Source: Candidatus Margulisiibacteriota bacterium (GTDB lineage Bacteria > Margulisbacteria > Riflemargulisbacteria > GWF2-39-127). Taken from it: 64,000 nucleotides of DNA. The DNA lies in NCBI GenBank assembly GCA_003242895.1, contig QKMY01000024.1, positions 62,001-126,000 on the forward strand, read 5' to 3'. The notes beneath the pieces were generated by a model. It saw only the letters and a list, made by a program, of their open reading frames with translations. It was not told the DNA's origin and did not search any database. The position numbers and the translations under genes were made by a program. Shown piece after piece: positions 53,993 through 61,734 of the stretch; within the stretch, counting starts at the first letter, position 1; each line of letters begins with the position of its first letter.

Positions 53993-54415
53993 ATGGGCAA
54001 TTTGAGTGATCATTTTAATAAAAAAGACTTTGCGTGCAAATGCGGGCATTGTAATGGTAAGTTTAAGATAAGCCTTGGGATTGTTGGTGCATTAGAGCTT
54101 GTATCCGCACATTTTAGAAAGAGGGTTTTTGTCATTTACGGTTTTAAATGTCCTGAAGCCCTTGACCCGCTGAATGTTAATAAAAGTTATCACGCCCTTG
54201 GGAAGGCCGCAGATTTTCGAGTTGAAGGTGTGCAATTGGATACGGTGTTTAAATTCGTGAGAACTCTTCCTGAGCTAACTGGAGTAGGATTTTATCCTAA
54301 AGAGCAGTTTGTACATATAGATATCCGTGAAAAAGAAAAAGATGAATGGGTTTTTGAAAATAATAAATATGTAACACTTACTGATGAAAAAAGAGCGCAA
54401 TATAATTTGGCATAA
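53993..54415 (+). CDS. M15-family (Peptidase_M15_3) D-Ala-D-Ala carboxypeptidase-like protein
   Basis: The 140-residue protein has the M15 zinc motif: SYHALGKAADF (H67, D74) and FVHIDIR (H108), with the family's N-terminal cysteine cluster (FACKCGHCNGKF, C15/C17/C20). Members cleave cell-wall peptides. There is no signal peptide, so it may act on cytoplasmic muropeptides or be released in another way, as with phage endolysins. AAGGAGA precedes the ATG. xerC/D follows after 2 bp, so the two are probably co-transcribed. Confidence 0.85.
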   Translation: MGNLSDHFNKKDFACKCGHCNGKFKISLGIVGALELVSAHFRKRVFVIYGFKCPEALDPLNVNKSYHALGKAADFRVEGVQLDTVFKFVRTLPELTGVGFYPKEQFVHIDIREKEKDEWVFENNKYVTLTDEKRAQYNLA

Positions 54416-54417
54416 CA

Positions 54418-55320
54418 ATGGATATTGAGTTTTTGATCAATAATTTTATTGTTCATTTAACTTTTCAAAAAAATTTCTCTCCGCATACAGCTGAGGCGTA
54501 TAGACGAGACTTGGCACAGTTTAAAGAATTTTTATCGATTAACGATATTTCCTGGGTTTCTGACATGGATAATATTACCGGTAGGAAATTCATTATATTT
54601 TTAGAACAAAAATACGGAAATAATCACCGCTCAATTAATCGAAAGATATCCACACTTCGGTCTTTCTGGAAGTTCCTTCAGTATTCCGGCCATCAGAAAA
54701 GCAATCCATGGAAAAAAATTTCTTTAGCGAAGTTTCTCCACAAGCTGCCGTCTCATTTGCTTCCGGAAGAGCTAGAGAAAATGCTGTCCTATGATTTTTC
54801 TACTTATAAGCTTGGACTGCGTGATCAGGCAATCGTTGAGCTGCTTTTTGCCACGGGAATAAGGGTTTCTGAACTTTTTACTCTTAAAATCGGAGATATA
54901 GATTTTCATAAAAATGAAGTGTTGGTTACAGGCAAGGGAAGCAAAGAGCGGATTGTTATCATTGGCAAAAAAGCCAAAAAGATTGTCATGGACTATATTA
55001 ACCACGTTAGGCCAGAACTAGTTCCCAAATTAAATCATAGAAATGCCACACTTTTTTTGAGCTATAAAGGGACTAACCTTACTCAACGAAGTGTTCAGCG
55101 AATTATTAAAGATATCGCTTTAAAATGCGGAATATCCAAACTTATCACTCCCCATACACTCAGACATACTTTTGCTACGGAGTTGCTCGATGGCGGTGCC
55201 GATCTTCGTGCGGTACAGGAACTGCTGGGGCACAGCAGCCTTTCCACTACCCAGATATACACCCATGTGACGAAAGATAAATTAAGAAAAGTTTATCTGC
55301 AAGCTCATCCTCGAGCTTAA
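54418..55320 (+). CDS. Tyrosine recombinase XerC/XerD
   Basis: The 300-residue protein has an N-terminal SAM-like core-binding domain (about 1-95; NFSPHTAEAYRRDL) and the catalytic domain with all residues present: R149 (ATGIRVSEL), K173 (TGKGSKER), H246-x2-R249 (TPHTLRHTF), H272 (LLGHSSLSTT) and Y281 (QIYTHVT). Length and sequence fit chromosomal XerC/D rather than a phage integrase. It would resolve chromosome dimers at dif with FtsK (46.6 kb). It follows the M15 gene by 2 bp. I could not identify a dif site. Confidence 0.94.
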   Translation: MDIEFLINNFIVHLTFQKNFSPHTAEAYRRDLAQFKEFLSINDISWVSDMDNITGRKFIIFLEQKYGNNHRSINRKISTLRSFWKFLQYSGHQKSNPWKKISLAKFLHKLPSHLLPEELEKMLSYDFSTYKLGLRDQAIVELLFATGIRVSELFTLKIGDIDFHKNEVLVTGKGSKERIVIIGKKAKKIVMDYINHVRPELVPKLNHRNATLFLSYKGTNLTQRSVQRIIKDIALKCGISKLITPHTLRHTFATELLDGGADLRAVQELLGHSSLSTTQIYTHVTKDKLRKVYLQAHPRA

Positions 55321-55495
55321 TTGCTCCGTGATCAGAGCAGCCTTGTCGTATATCCTTATATTTAAAAAATTATAAAATGGCGCTATTTCATCAGAAGTAG
55401 AAGTGATATAATTGGCGTTAATTATTAACGATTTTTAACTGAAATTATCTTGATGATTTATGAAAGACAATCAGCTATTCTAAAAAGGAGTTATT

Positions 55496-56731
55496 ATGTC
55501 TCAGCAAGATTATGTTAGCCAATATAAAGAATATATTATGCCTACTTATAATCCTCAGAAAATAGTTTTTGAGAGAGGACATGGGTGCTTTCTTTATGAC
55601 TACGATGGAAACAAGTACTTGGATTTTATTGCTGGGGTGGCTGTAAATAGTCTTGGATATGGGCATCCGAAGCTTGTCTCTCAAATAGAAGCCCAGATTC
55701 ATAAACTTATACATGTTTCAAACCTTTTTATAATAAAAGAGCAAGGTATCCTTGCTAAAACATTGTGTGATAAGTTTGGCCGAGGCAAAGCTTTCTTCTG
55801 TAACAGCGGCGCTGAGGCGATTGAAGGCGCAATAAAGCTGGCAAGAAAATACGGGAAGAAAACCCTAGGCCAAAATAGCTACGAGATTATTACTATGAAA
55901 AAATCTTTTCATGGAAGAACTCTGGCTGCTATTACTGCGACCGGGCAGGAAAAGTATCAGAAAGATTTGGAGCCGTTACCTGCAGGATTCTTTTACGCGG
56001 AATTTGGTAATATAGCTTCTATCAGAGACTTAGTATCTGAGAAAACGTGTGCGATTCTGATCGAGCCTGTCCAAGGTGAGGGCGGGATCAATGTGGCGAC
56101 TAAAGAGTTTTGGCTGTCTTTGGCTCAGCTCTGTGAAGAGAAACAAATACTTTTAATTTTAGACGAAATTCAGACAGGAATTGGAAGAACCGGTACCTTT
56201 TTTGCTCATGAGCATTATGGGATTAAACCCGATGTCATATGCTTGGCAAAAGGACTTGGTGGCGGCTATCCTATTGGTGCAATCATTGCAAAAGATCCGG
56301 TTGCCAATTGTTTTCAACCGGGGGATCATGCTTCGACCTTTGGCGGGAATCCGCTTGCTTGTGGCTCTGCATCAGCAGTCATTTCAATCATCGAAGAAGA
56401 GGATATCGTTGGGAACGTAATCAAAATGGAGTCTGTTATTTGTGCCGCTACCCGGGAATATAAACAAAAATTTCCTTTCATTAAGGATATTCGAGGCATT
56501 GGCTTGATGTGGGGAATTGAACTCGATTCATCAATTGATTGTGCTGGGATTGTTATAAACGCTTTATCGAAAGGACTTTTGATTAACTGTATCGGCGGTA
56601 ATATCATCCGAATTGCTCCTCCGTTGATAATTGGAGAACAAGAGCTTTTGGACGGTTTTTCAGTATTAGAACAAATATTTATAACTCTCAATAACGGAAA
56701 AGAAAGCGATCTTTTATGCATGAAAACATAA
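55496..56731 (+). CDS. argD: Acetylornithine/class III PLP aminotransferase
   Basis: The 411-residue class III aminotransferase has YLDFIAGVAVNSLGYGHPK, FFCNSGAEAIEGAIKLARKY, ILDEIQTGIGRTGTFF, the PLP lysine in CLAKGLGGGYPIGAI, and HASTFGGNPLACGSA. These fit ArgD, which makes N-acetylornithine in arginine synthesis. Closely related ornithine or succinylornithine transaminases cannot be excluded without the rest of the arg pathway. AAAGGAG precedes the ATG. It overlaps the rlmB-like gene by 16 bp. Confidence 0.88.
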   Translation: MSQQDYVSQYKEYIMPTYNPQKIVFERGHGCFLYDYDGNKYLDFIAGVAVNSLGYGHPKLVSQIEAQIHKLIHVSNLFIIKEQGILAKTLCDKFGRGKAFFCNSGAEAIEGAIKLARKYGKKTLGQNSYEIITMKKSFHGRTLAAITATGQEKYQKDLEPLPAGFFYAEFGNIASIRDLVSEKTCAILIEPVQGEGGINVATKEFWLSLAQLCEEKQILLILDEIQTGIGRTGTFFAHEHYGIKPDVICLAKGLGGGYPIGAIIAKDPVANCFQPGDHASTFGGNPLACGSASAVISIIEEEDIVGNVIKMESVICAATREYKQKFPFIKDIRGIGLMWGIELDSSIDCAGIVINALSKGLLINCIGGNIIRIAPPLIIGEQELLDGFSVLEQIFITLNNGKESDLLCMKT

Positions 56732-57483
56732 TTCGGGATGACATAATATTTGGCAAGAATCCTCTTGTTGAAGCCCTTGAGAGTGGAGTTACTATCAATA
56801 AAGTTGAATTATCCAATACGCTTCATCGAGATGCACGCATAGATAAAATTCTCGATTTGCTAAAGGAAAAAAAAATTCCTTATACCTGGGTCCCGTCCAG
56901 ATCACTTAATCTGCTTGCCGGAGATCAAGTTCATCAAGGTATTGTTGCTTATAGAAGTCCCTATAATTATTATGAACTTGAAGATATTTTGAAGGAAGCA
57001 AAAAAAAGAACACAGCCAGCATTTATCCTTATACTGGATGGAATTGAGGACCCTCATAATTTCGGAGCGCTTATTCGAACTGCAGAAGCTGCCGGAATCC
57101 ATGGGATTGTTATCCCGAAGCATCGTGCCACTACGGTGACTGCGGTGGTTGCCAAAACCAGTGCTGGAGCTGCGGAACATATGAAGATTCATCGTTCAAA
57201 CAGTCTGAGCCAGATAATCGAAAAACTAAAGCAATCCGGTTTATGGATTGTTGGTGTAGAGGGTGATTCCGATAAGATATATTTTGAAGCAGATTTAACC
57301 GGACCTATTGCTCTTATTCTAGGTAGTGAAGGGAAAGGTGTATCTCATAATATAAAGAAAAATTGTGATTTTTTGGTGAAGATACCAATGCTGGGCAAAA
57401 TAACCTCGTTAAATGTTTCTGCGGCAGGTGCTGTTACCATGTTCGAGGCCGTCAAACAAAAGCTCACTAAAAAAGAGTTATGA
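56716..57483 (+). CDS. rlmB: RlmB-like 23S rRNA (guanosine-2'-O-)-methyltransferase (SpoU family)
   Basis: The 255-residue protein has the N-terminal L30e-like substrate domain (IIFGKNPLVEALESG) and a C-terminal SPOUT knot with the three SpoU motifs: LDGIEDPHNFGALIRTAEAAG in part, IALILGSEGKGV and IPMLGKITSLNVSAAGAV. This arrangement is that of RlmB/TrmH group 3, which methylates 23S rRNA G2251 (E. coli numbering). The overlap with argD suggests coupled translation. Confidence 0.92.
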   Translation: MHENIIRDDIIFGKNPLVEALESGVTINKVELSNTLHRDARIDKILDLLKEKKIPYTWVPSRSLNLLAGDQVHQGIVAYRSPYNYYELEDILKEAKKRTQPAFILILDGIEDPHNFGALIRTAEAAGIHGIVIPKHRATTVTAVVAKTSAGAAEHMKIHRSNSLSQIIEKLKQSGLWIVGVEGDSDKIYFEADLTGPIALILGSEGKGVSHNIKKNCDFLVKIPMLGKITSLNVSAAGAVTMFEAVKQKLTKKEL

Positions 57484-57495
57484 TATCATAATACT

Positions 57496-58650
57496 ATGAG
57501 GCCATTAAAATTAGTTTTCTTCCCAACACTTGGCGGTGTACTCCCCAGCATACTGGACGATATAAAAAATGCACTGGAGAAATCTGGGCACATTACTGCT
57601 TATTTCCCTCTTTTAATGCCTGGTCATTGTTTTGATTATCAAATTGCTATAGACTTTTGCGAAAGCTTCAAACCGGATTATGTATTCATGATTGGAACAA
57701 ATGGGTTCATTTCTTTTCCGGAGACAGGAACTTATTTTTTTGAAGAGCAGCAGATTCCTTATATTTCTCTTAACTTTGATTTTCCGTATATTTTTCTTTG
57801 CGATAACTCACACTCGTACCAGTATTTGAAGGCTATTATTATCTGGGATAAGTATTATGTCAGCCTCTTTAAAAAAGCTGGATTCGAAAATGTTTACTAT
57901 ATGCCTCTTGCCACCAATCCCGAACGATTCATACCTCGTCAGCTTAATAAAATGATGGATCTAAGCTTCGTTGGATTTGTTGAAAATGAAAAAGTCTTGA
58001 ACTCGCGACTGCGCGAGTTATCTTTTCAGGATCAAGCCTGTTGTGACTGGGCGATCAAAACGTACCTCAAGGAACAATATCCTAATCTTTACGAGATTGT
58101 CGCCGGGTACCTTTGTGAGGAATTTCATATATCGAAAATATCGGATTATCCGAATTATAGAGATATTTATTATATTGCCGAGTCAAAGTTAAACACCTTG
58201 CTCCGAAAGCAGATCATACACCGCATGTCTTCTCATTTTCATGTAACAGTTTTTGGCAATAAGATTTGGGAAAATATTAATAATGATAAGCTGAAATTAA
58301 AACCCAGTGTAACCTATGATACCCTGCCTATTGTTTATAGTCAGAGCAAAATAAATCTAAATATTACAGCACCTCAACTGGTAACAACTATAAATCAACG
58401 TATGTTTGATATCGGGGCAACCAGGAACTTTGTCTTGAGTGACTATAGAGAAGGACTATTCGAATATTTCGATGAAGGAGAATTTGTAGTTTATCATGAT
58501 AAGAAAGATTTGTTTGATAAAGCAACTTATTATCTGAAACATGATATGTCGCGGGATATAATTGCAGAAAAATTATACCAAAAAGTTCTCTCATGTCATA
58601 CATGGGCCCACCGGGTAGTGGAAATCGAGAAAATTATAAGTAAATTATAA
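57496..58650 (+). CDS. CgeB-like glycosyltransferase, paralogue D
   Basis: The 384-residue protein shares the family blocks of the three minus-strand paralogues: KPDYVFMIGTNGFI, IPYISLNFDFP, YYMPLATNPERF, SFVGFVENE, INLNITAPQLVTTINQRMFDIGA and CHTWAHRV. It is closer to paralogue E (both have ILDDIKxxLE, FPLL/FPLI, LRKQxIHR-like and INQRxFDxGA). The ATG follows -10-like boxes TATCAT (57484) and CATAAT (57487) within 3-6 nt and has no Shine-Dalgarno. It lies 12 bp after rlmB and directly before paralogue E. Confidence 0.82.
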   Translation: MRPLKLVFFPTLGGVLPSILDDIKNALEKSGHITAYFPLLMPGHCFDYQIAIDFCESFKPDYVFMIGTNGFISFPETGTYFFEEQQIPYISLNFDFPYIFLCDNSHSYQYLKAIIIWDKYYVSLFKKAGFENVYYMPLATNPERFIPRQLNKMMDLSFVGFVENEKVLNSRLRELSFQDQACCDWAIKTYLKEQYPNLYEIVAGYLCEEFHISKISDYPNYRDIYYIAESKLNTLLRKQIIHRMSSHFHVTVFGNKIWENINNDKLKLKPSVTYDTLPIVYSQSKINLNITAPQLVTTINQRMFDIGATRNFVLSDYREGLFEYFDEGEFVVYHDKKDLFDKATYYLKHDMSRDIIAEKLYQKVLSCHTWAHRVVEIEKIISKL

Positions 58651-58680
58651 GTCATAAACGTTCGGTGATAAAATACTATT

Positions 58681-59850
58681 ATGAGACAATTAAAAATTAT
58701 TATCTGTCCGACAAGTGGAATCGTACTTCCTTATATTATTGACGATATCAAGATATCACTCGAGAGGCTGGGACATATTGCTGTTTATTTTCCCTTAATT
58801 GAGCCTAATCATACATTTGATAACGACATTGCAATGAAATTTATTAAAGACTTTATGCCTGATTATGTTTTTATGCTCGGAATAAGCGGGCTGATATATC
58901 AAAAAGGAAAGCCTCTTCATTTTCTTGATGAGCAAAAAATTCCATATATAATGTTCTTTTTTGATTTTCCGATCGCACTATTAGATAAAAGTAAATATTC
59001 TTTTAATAGCTTAAAGGCAGTTTTCATATGGGATAAAATATTAAAACAAAAATTAGAAGAGCAAGGATATCGCAACGTTTATTATTTGCCTCTGGCTACC
59101 AATCCTCACCGTTTTTTCCCTTTTGATAAGGTGGAAAATCTATTTAAAATAAGTTTTGTAGGATCAATCGCCGAGGAGGACACGCTGAACACGCAAATCG
59201 ATAAGCTGATTATTCAAGACCGGGATCTTTATGACAAGCTTATCATATCCTATATGCGTCAGGGAGGGGCTAATATTTATGAGCTTCTTGAAAATGAATA
59301 TATCCATCAGCGGCATGTAAATTCAATGGATATTCATGATGAATCGTTTCTTAAATTGTTTTATTTGCTCGATGCCAAATTGAACACTATGATAAGGAAG
59401 CAGGTCATATATGGGGTAGCTTCAAAATATCTAACGCATGTTTTTGGTACTAGCAGTTGGACGAAGCTGGCTAATAAAAATATTTTGGTTAATCCGGCAA
59501 TTTCCTATAATATTGTCCTTAATCATCTTTATAATCAGAGCAAAATAAATTTAAATATAACCTCTCCGCATTTATTAATGGCAATTAACCAACGTATTTT
59601 TGATGTCGGGGCCTCGAAAGGGTTTGTATTATCCGATTATCGGGATAGCGTGGTGGAGCTTTTTGATGAAGACGAGATTGTTTGCTATAAGGATCGTAAT
59701 GATCTACTTGAAAAGGTTACCCATTTTTTAAATAACGATGGACTTCGTTCCGTATTTGCTAAGAAGCTCCATGAAAAGGTTATTGCTAAGCATACCTGGG
59801 AGCATAGAGTTCAGCATGTTCTTGATATTTTGAGGCAAATGGAGAAGTAA
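58681..59850 (+). CDS. CgeB-like glycosyltransferase, paralogue E
   Basis: The 389-residue tandem neighbour of D has MPDYVFMLGISGLI, IPYIMFFFDFPIAL, YYLPLATNPHRF, SFVGSIAEE, INLNITSPHLLMAINQRIFDVGA and KHTWEHRV. TAAAAT (58669-58674) ends 6 nt before the ATG and no Shine-Dalgarno is present, so its mRNA may be leaderless. The chemotaxis operon starts about 200 bp downstream with its own promoter. Confidence 0.82.
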   Translation: MRQLKIIICPTSGIVLPYIIDDIKISLERLGHIAVYFPLIEPNHTFDNDIAMKFIKDFMPDYVFMLGISGLIYQKGKPLHFLDEQKIPYIMFFFDFPIALLDKSKYSFNSLKAVFIWDKILKQKLEEQGYRNVYYLPLATNPHRFFPFDKVENLFKISFVGSIAEEDTLNTQIDKLIIQDRDLYDKLIISYMRQGGANIYELLENEYIHQRHVNSMDIHDESFLKLFYLLDAKLNTMIRKQVIYGVASKYLTHVFGTSSWTKLANKNILVNPAISYNIVLNHLYNQSKINLNITSPHLLMAINQRIFDVGASKGFVLSDYRDSVVELFDEDEIVCYKDRNDLLEKVTHFLNNDGLRSVFAKKLHEKVIAKHTWEHRVQHVLDILRQMEK

Positions 59851-59877
59851 TCTTTGAATTTGCTGGATAATACAAAT

Positions 59878-59907
59878 TTGACATAAAAACAATAAATTTT
59901 ATATACT
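59878..59907 (+). promoter_or_regulatory. Promoter of the cheW operon
   Basis: A perfect TTGACA (59878-59883), an 18-nt spacer and TATACT (59902-59907). The leader to the cheW ATG at 60049 would be about 135 nt. No sigma-28 box is visible, so these chemotaxis genes appear not to be in the sigma-28 class. Confidence 0.7.
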
Positions 59908-60007
59908 ATAAAGAAGCGCTATAATATTGGTAATAAAAAGTTGCTAGATAGTAATATAAATTTGTTTCCGGGCGAATTATTTTATAATTACTTTTACTAC
60001 ATAGTGA

Positions 60008-60040
60008 GGGCTTTCGGGGACTGTTTGAAAGCTCGGAAGG
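60008..60040 (+). promoter_or_regulatory. Hairpin abutting the cheW Shine-Dalgarno
   Basis: GGGCTTTC (60008-60015) pairs with GAAAGCTC (60027-60034) with one G-U pair, and the ribosome-binding site GGAAGG (60035-60040) follows with no gap. This geometry could modulate ribosome access; that is inference. Confidence 0.45.
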
Positions 60041-60048
60041 ATGAATAT

Positions 60049-60543
60049 ATGGAAGTAACAAATGTTGAAGATACCTTGCTCCAATTGGTGGCATTTGAGC
60101 TATTAGAAGAATCATTTGCAATTAATGTCAGTTGTGTCCAAGAGATTATTCGTTTGCCTGCAATTACAGATGTTCCTCATGCCGGAGAACATATTCTCGG
60201 AGTTATAAATCTTCGTGGTCAGATAATTCCGGTTATCGATTTAAAAGTTAAGTTTGGACTGGAAAAGAAAGAGCATACATCGACATCCAGAATTGTTGTT
60301 GTTAGTGTCGCGCATATTGTTGTTGGGATGGTTGTTGATTCGGTTTCGGAAGTAATCAGGATAGATGCTAGTTCAATTGATCCGCCTTCTCCGCTTATTT
60401 CTAGTGTTGATTCTGATTATTTAAAAGGTATTGGTAAGCAAGGTGATAGAATGATAATACTACTTGATATAGAGAAGATATTATCCATCAAAAAAAAAAT
60501 GCAGGGATTTGAGACAAATCTCATCGAATTAATTGAGGGCTAA
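60049..60543 (+). CDS. cheW: Chemotaxis adaptor CheW
   Basis: The 164-residue CheW couples receptors to CheA. It has VAFELLEESFAINVSCVQEII, then HAGEHILGVINLRGQIIPVIDL with the NLRG signature, and VGMVVDSVSEVIRI. ATG 60049 is chosen because GGAAGG lies 8 nt upstream; an open frame from 59941 runs through the leader hairpin and is rejected. It is the first gene of a cheW-hpt-cheA-cheY operon. Confidence 0.95.
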   Translation: MEVTNVEDTLLQLVAFELLEESFAINVSCVQEIIRLPAITDVPHAGEHILGVINLRGQIIPVIDLKVKFGLEKKEHTSTSRIVVVSVAHIVVGMVVDSVSEVIRIDASSIDPPSPLISSVDSDYLKGIGKQGDRMIILLDIEKILSIKKKMQGFETNLIELIEG

Positions 60544-60548
60544 GAATA

Positions 60549-61733
60549 ATGGATACAGGAATATCTAAAGAAGAGCTAGAAGTTTTTCTTCCTGAATATA
60601 AAGAAATTATTTGTAAATTTGATGGCTTAGTTGCTTTTTTGGCTTCGGGTGAGGCGATTCGTGCTGATGTAGAGTTTGATGATATATATATGTGCATCAA
60701 TAACTTAGTAGGAATGTCAGATTATACTTATTGTAAAGATTTTATAGAACTTTCAGCTTGTCTTTTGCAATTCAGTTCTCAGCTCTGTTCAGGGCTCCTT
60801 GTCTGGAATGAACAGTATATTCCCGTATTTATTGATTGTAAGAATGCGCTATTCAGGATTTATGATAAATTTGACAAGTCTGAGGTGGCATCAATCAATG
60901 AGTCTTATGTTATCAAGGAAATCAGAAACGTTTTGCGAGTAGATGAGGTTTCCTCAAGTAAAACTGATGACATGGACCCGGAGGAAAAAGAAATATTTCT
61001 TCAAGAATTAACGGATTATATCGAAATATTTTCTAATTCTTATGATAAATTGATCGAGGGAAAAGAAGACAAAGAAATAATTTTTAATTGTTTTAAATCA
61101 GCGCATACATTGAAAGGGTTCGCAGCTCTTATAGAGTTTCGGTCCCTTAAAAACCTCTCCGAAGAATTGGAAAAAATGTTCCTGACTTTAAAAGAAAAAA
61201 AGATTTCCTGGTCATCTGATATGCTTGACATCATGTCCGAATCTCGAGACCTGCTGTCTTCGATGTTGGATGATGTTTTAGAAAGACGAAACGGAGAATA
61301 TATGTTAGAGGGGATATTAAAAAAAATACGGCAGGCATATATATCCGATAGTGTTGATAGTGATGATGATTCTATCATTGTTCAGCCAGCGAAGAGCTTG
61401 GCTGAAGGTCCGATTGAGCTTACGGAGAAATTACGGGAAAAGGTCCATGATTTATTGAAAAACGGGGGCAATCTCTATGATATATCTATTATTTTTGATG
61501 AGCAAACTGAGATGAAGTCAGTTCGCTGTTTTCAATTTATTTGTATATTACGGGAAAAAGGGGCTATTATAGAAACAAGCCCATCTGAGGATGATATCAT
61601 GAATTTGAGTAAAGTGGATGACGGAGTCCGATTCTTATATCATAGTGATAATCTTAACGAGAGTGATATAAAAATGCTAATAGATGAAGTATCCGATTTG
61701 CGATCAATAACAGTATTAAAGAGAGAGGTTTGA
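60549..61733 (+). CDS. CheA-like protein with Hpt and P2-like domains but no kinase domain
   Basis: The 394-residue protein has three parts. Residues about 145-250 form an Hpt domain with the phospho-histidine H186 in SAHTLKGFAALIEF. Residues about 300-394 (SVRCFQFICILREKGAIIET, PSEDDI) align with the P2-like region of the next gene (AVRAFQLINEILGVGEVLLA, PPIEDI). Residues 1-120 look like a second, degenerate Hpt (CINNLVGMSDYTYCKDFIEL), with Asn where the His would be. There are no P3 dimerisation, P4 ATPase or P5 domains. It could act as a phosphate shuttle or sink for CheA~P (inference). It starts 5 bp after cheW and ends 1 bp before cheA. Confidence 0.85.
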   Translation: MDTGISKEELEVFLPEYKEIICKFDGLVAFLASGEAIRADVEFDDIYMCINNLVGMSDYTYCKDFIELSACLLQFSSQLCSGLLVWNEQYIPVFIDCKNALFRIYDKFDKSEVASINESYVIKEIRNVLRVDEVSSSKTDDMDPEEKEIFLQELTDYIEIFSNSYDKLIEGKEDKEIIFNCFKSAHTLKGFAALIEFRSLKNLSEELEKMFLTLKEKKISWSSDMLDIMSESRDLLSSMLDDVLERRNGEYMLEGILKKIRQAYISDSVDSDDDSIIVQPAKSLAEGPIELTEKLREKVHDLLKNGGNLYDISIIFDEQTEMKSVRCFQFICILREKGAIIETSPSEDDIMNLSKVDDGVRFLYHSDNLNESDIKMLIDEVSDLRSITVLKREV

Positions 61734-61734
61734 T

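Noticed and set aside
55321..55345. Terminator or dif-like site after xer (TGCTC/GAGCA repeat).
   Set aside because: The stem is only 5 bp with no T-run, and it does not resemble the dif consensus.
59941..60048. Longer CheW starting with TTG at 59941.
   Set aside because: GGAAGG decides for ATG 60049, and the extension does not resemble CheW.
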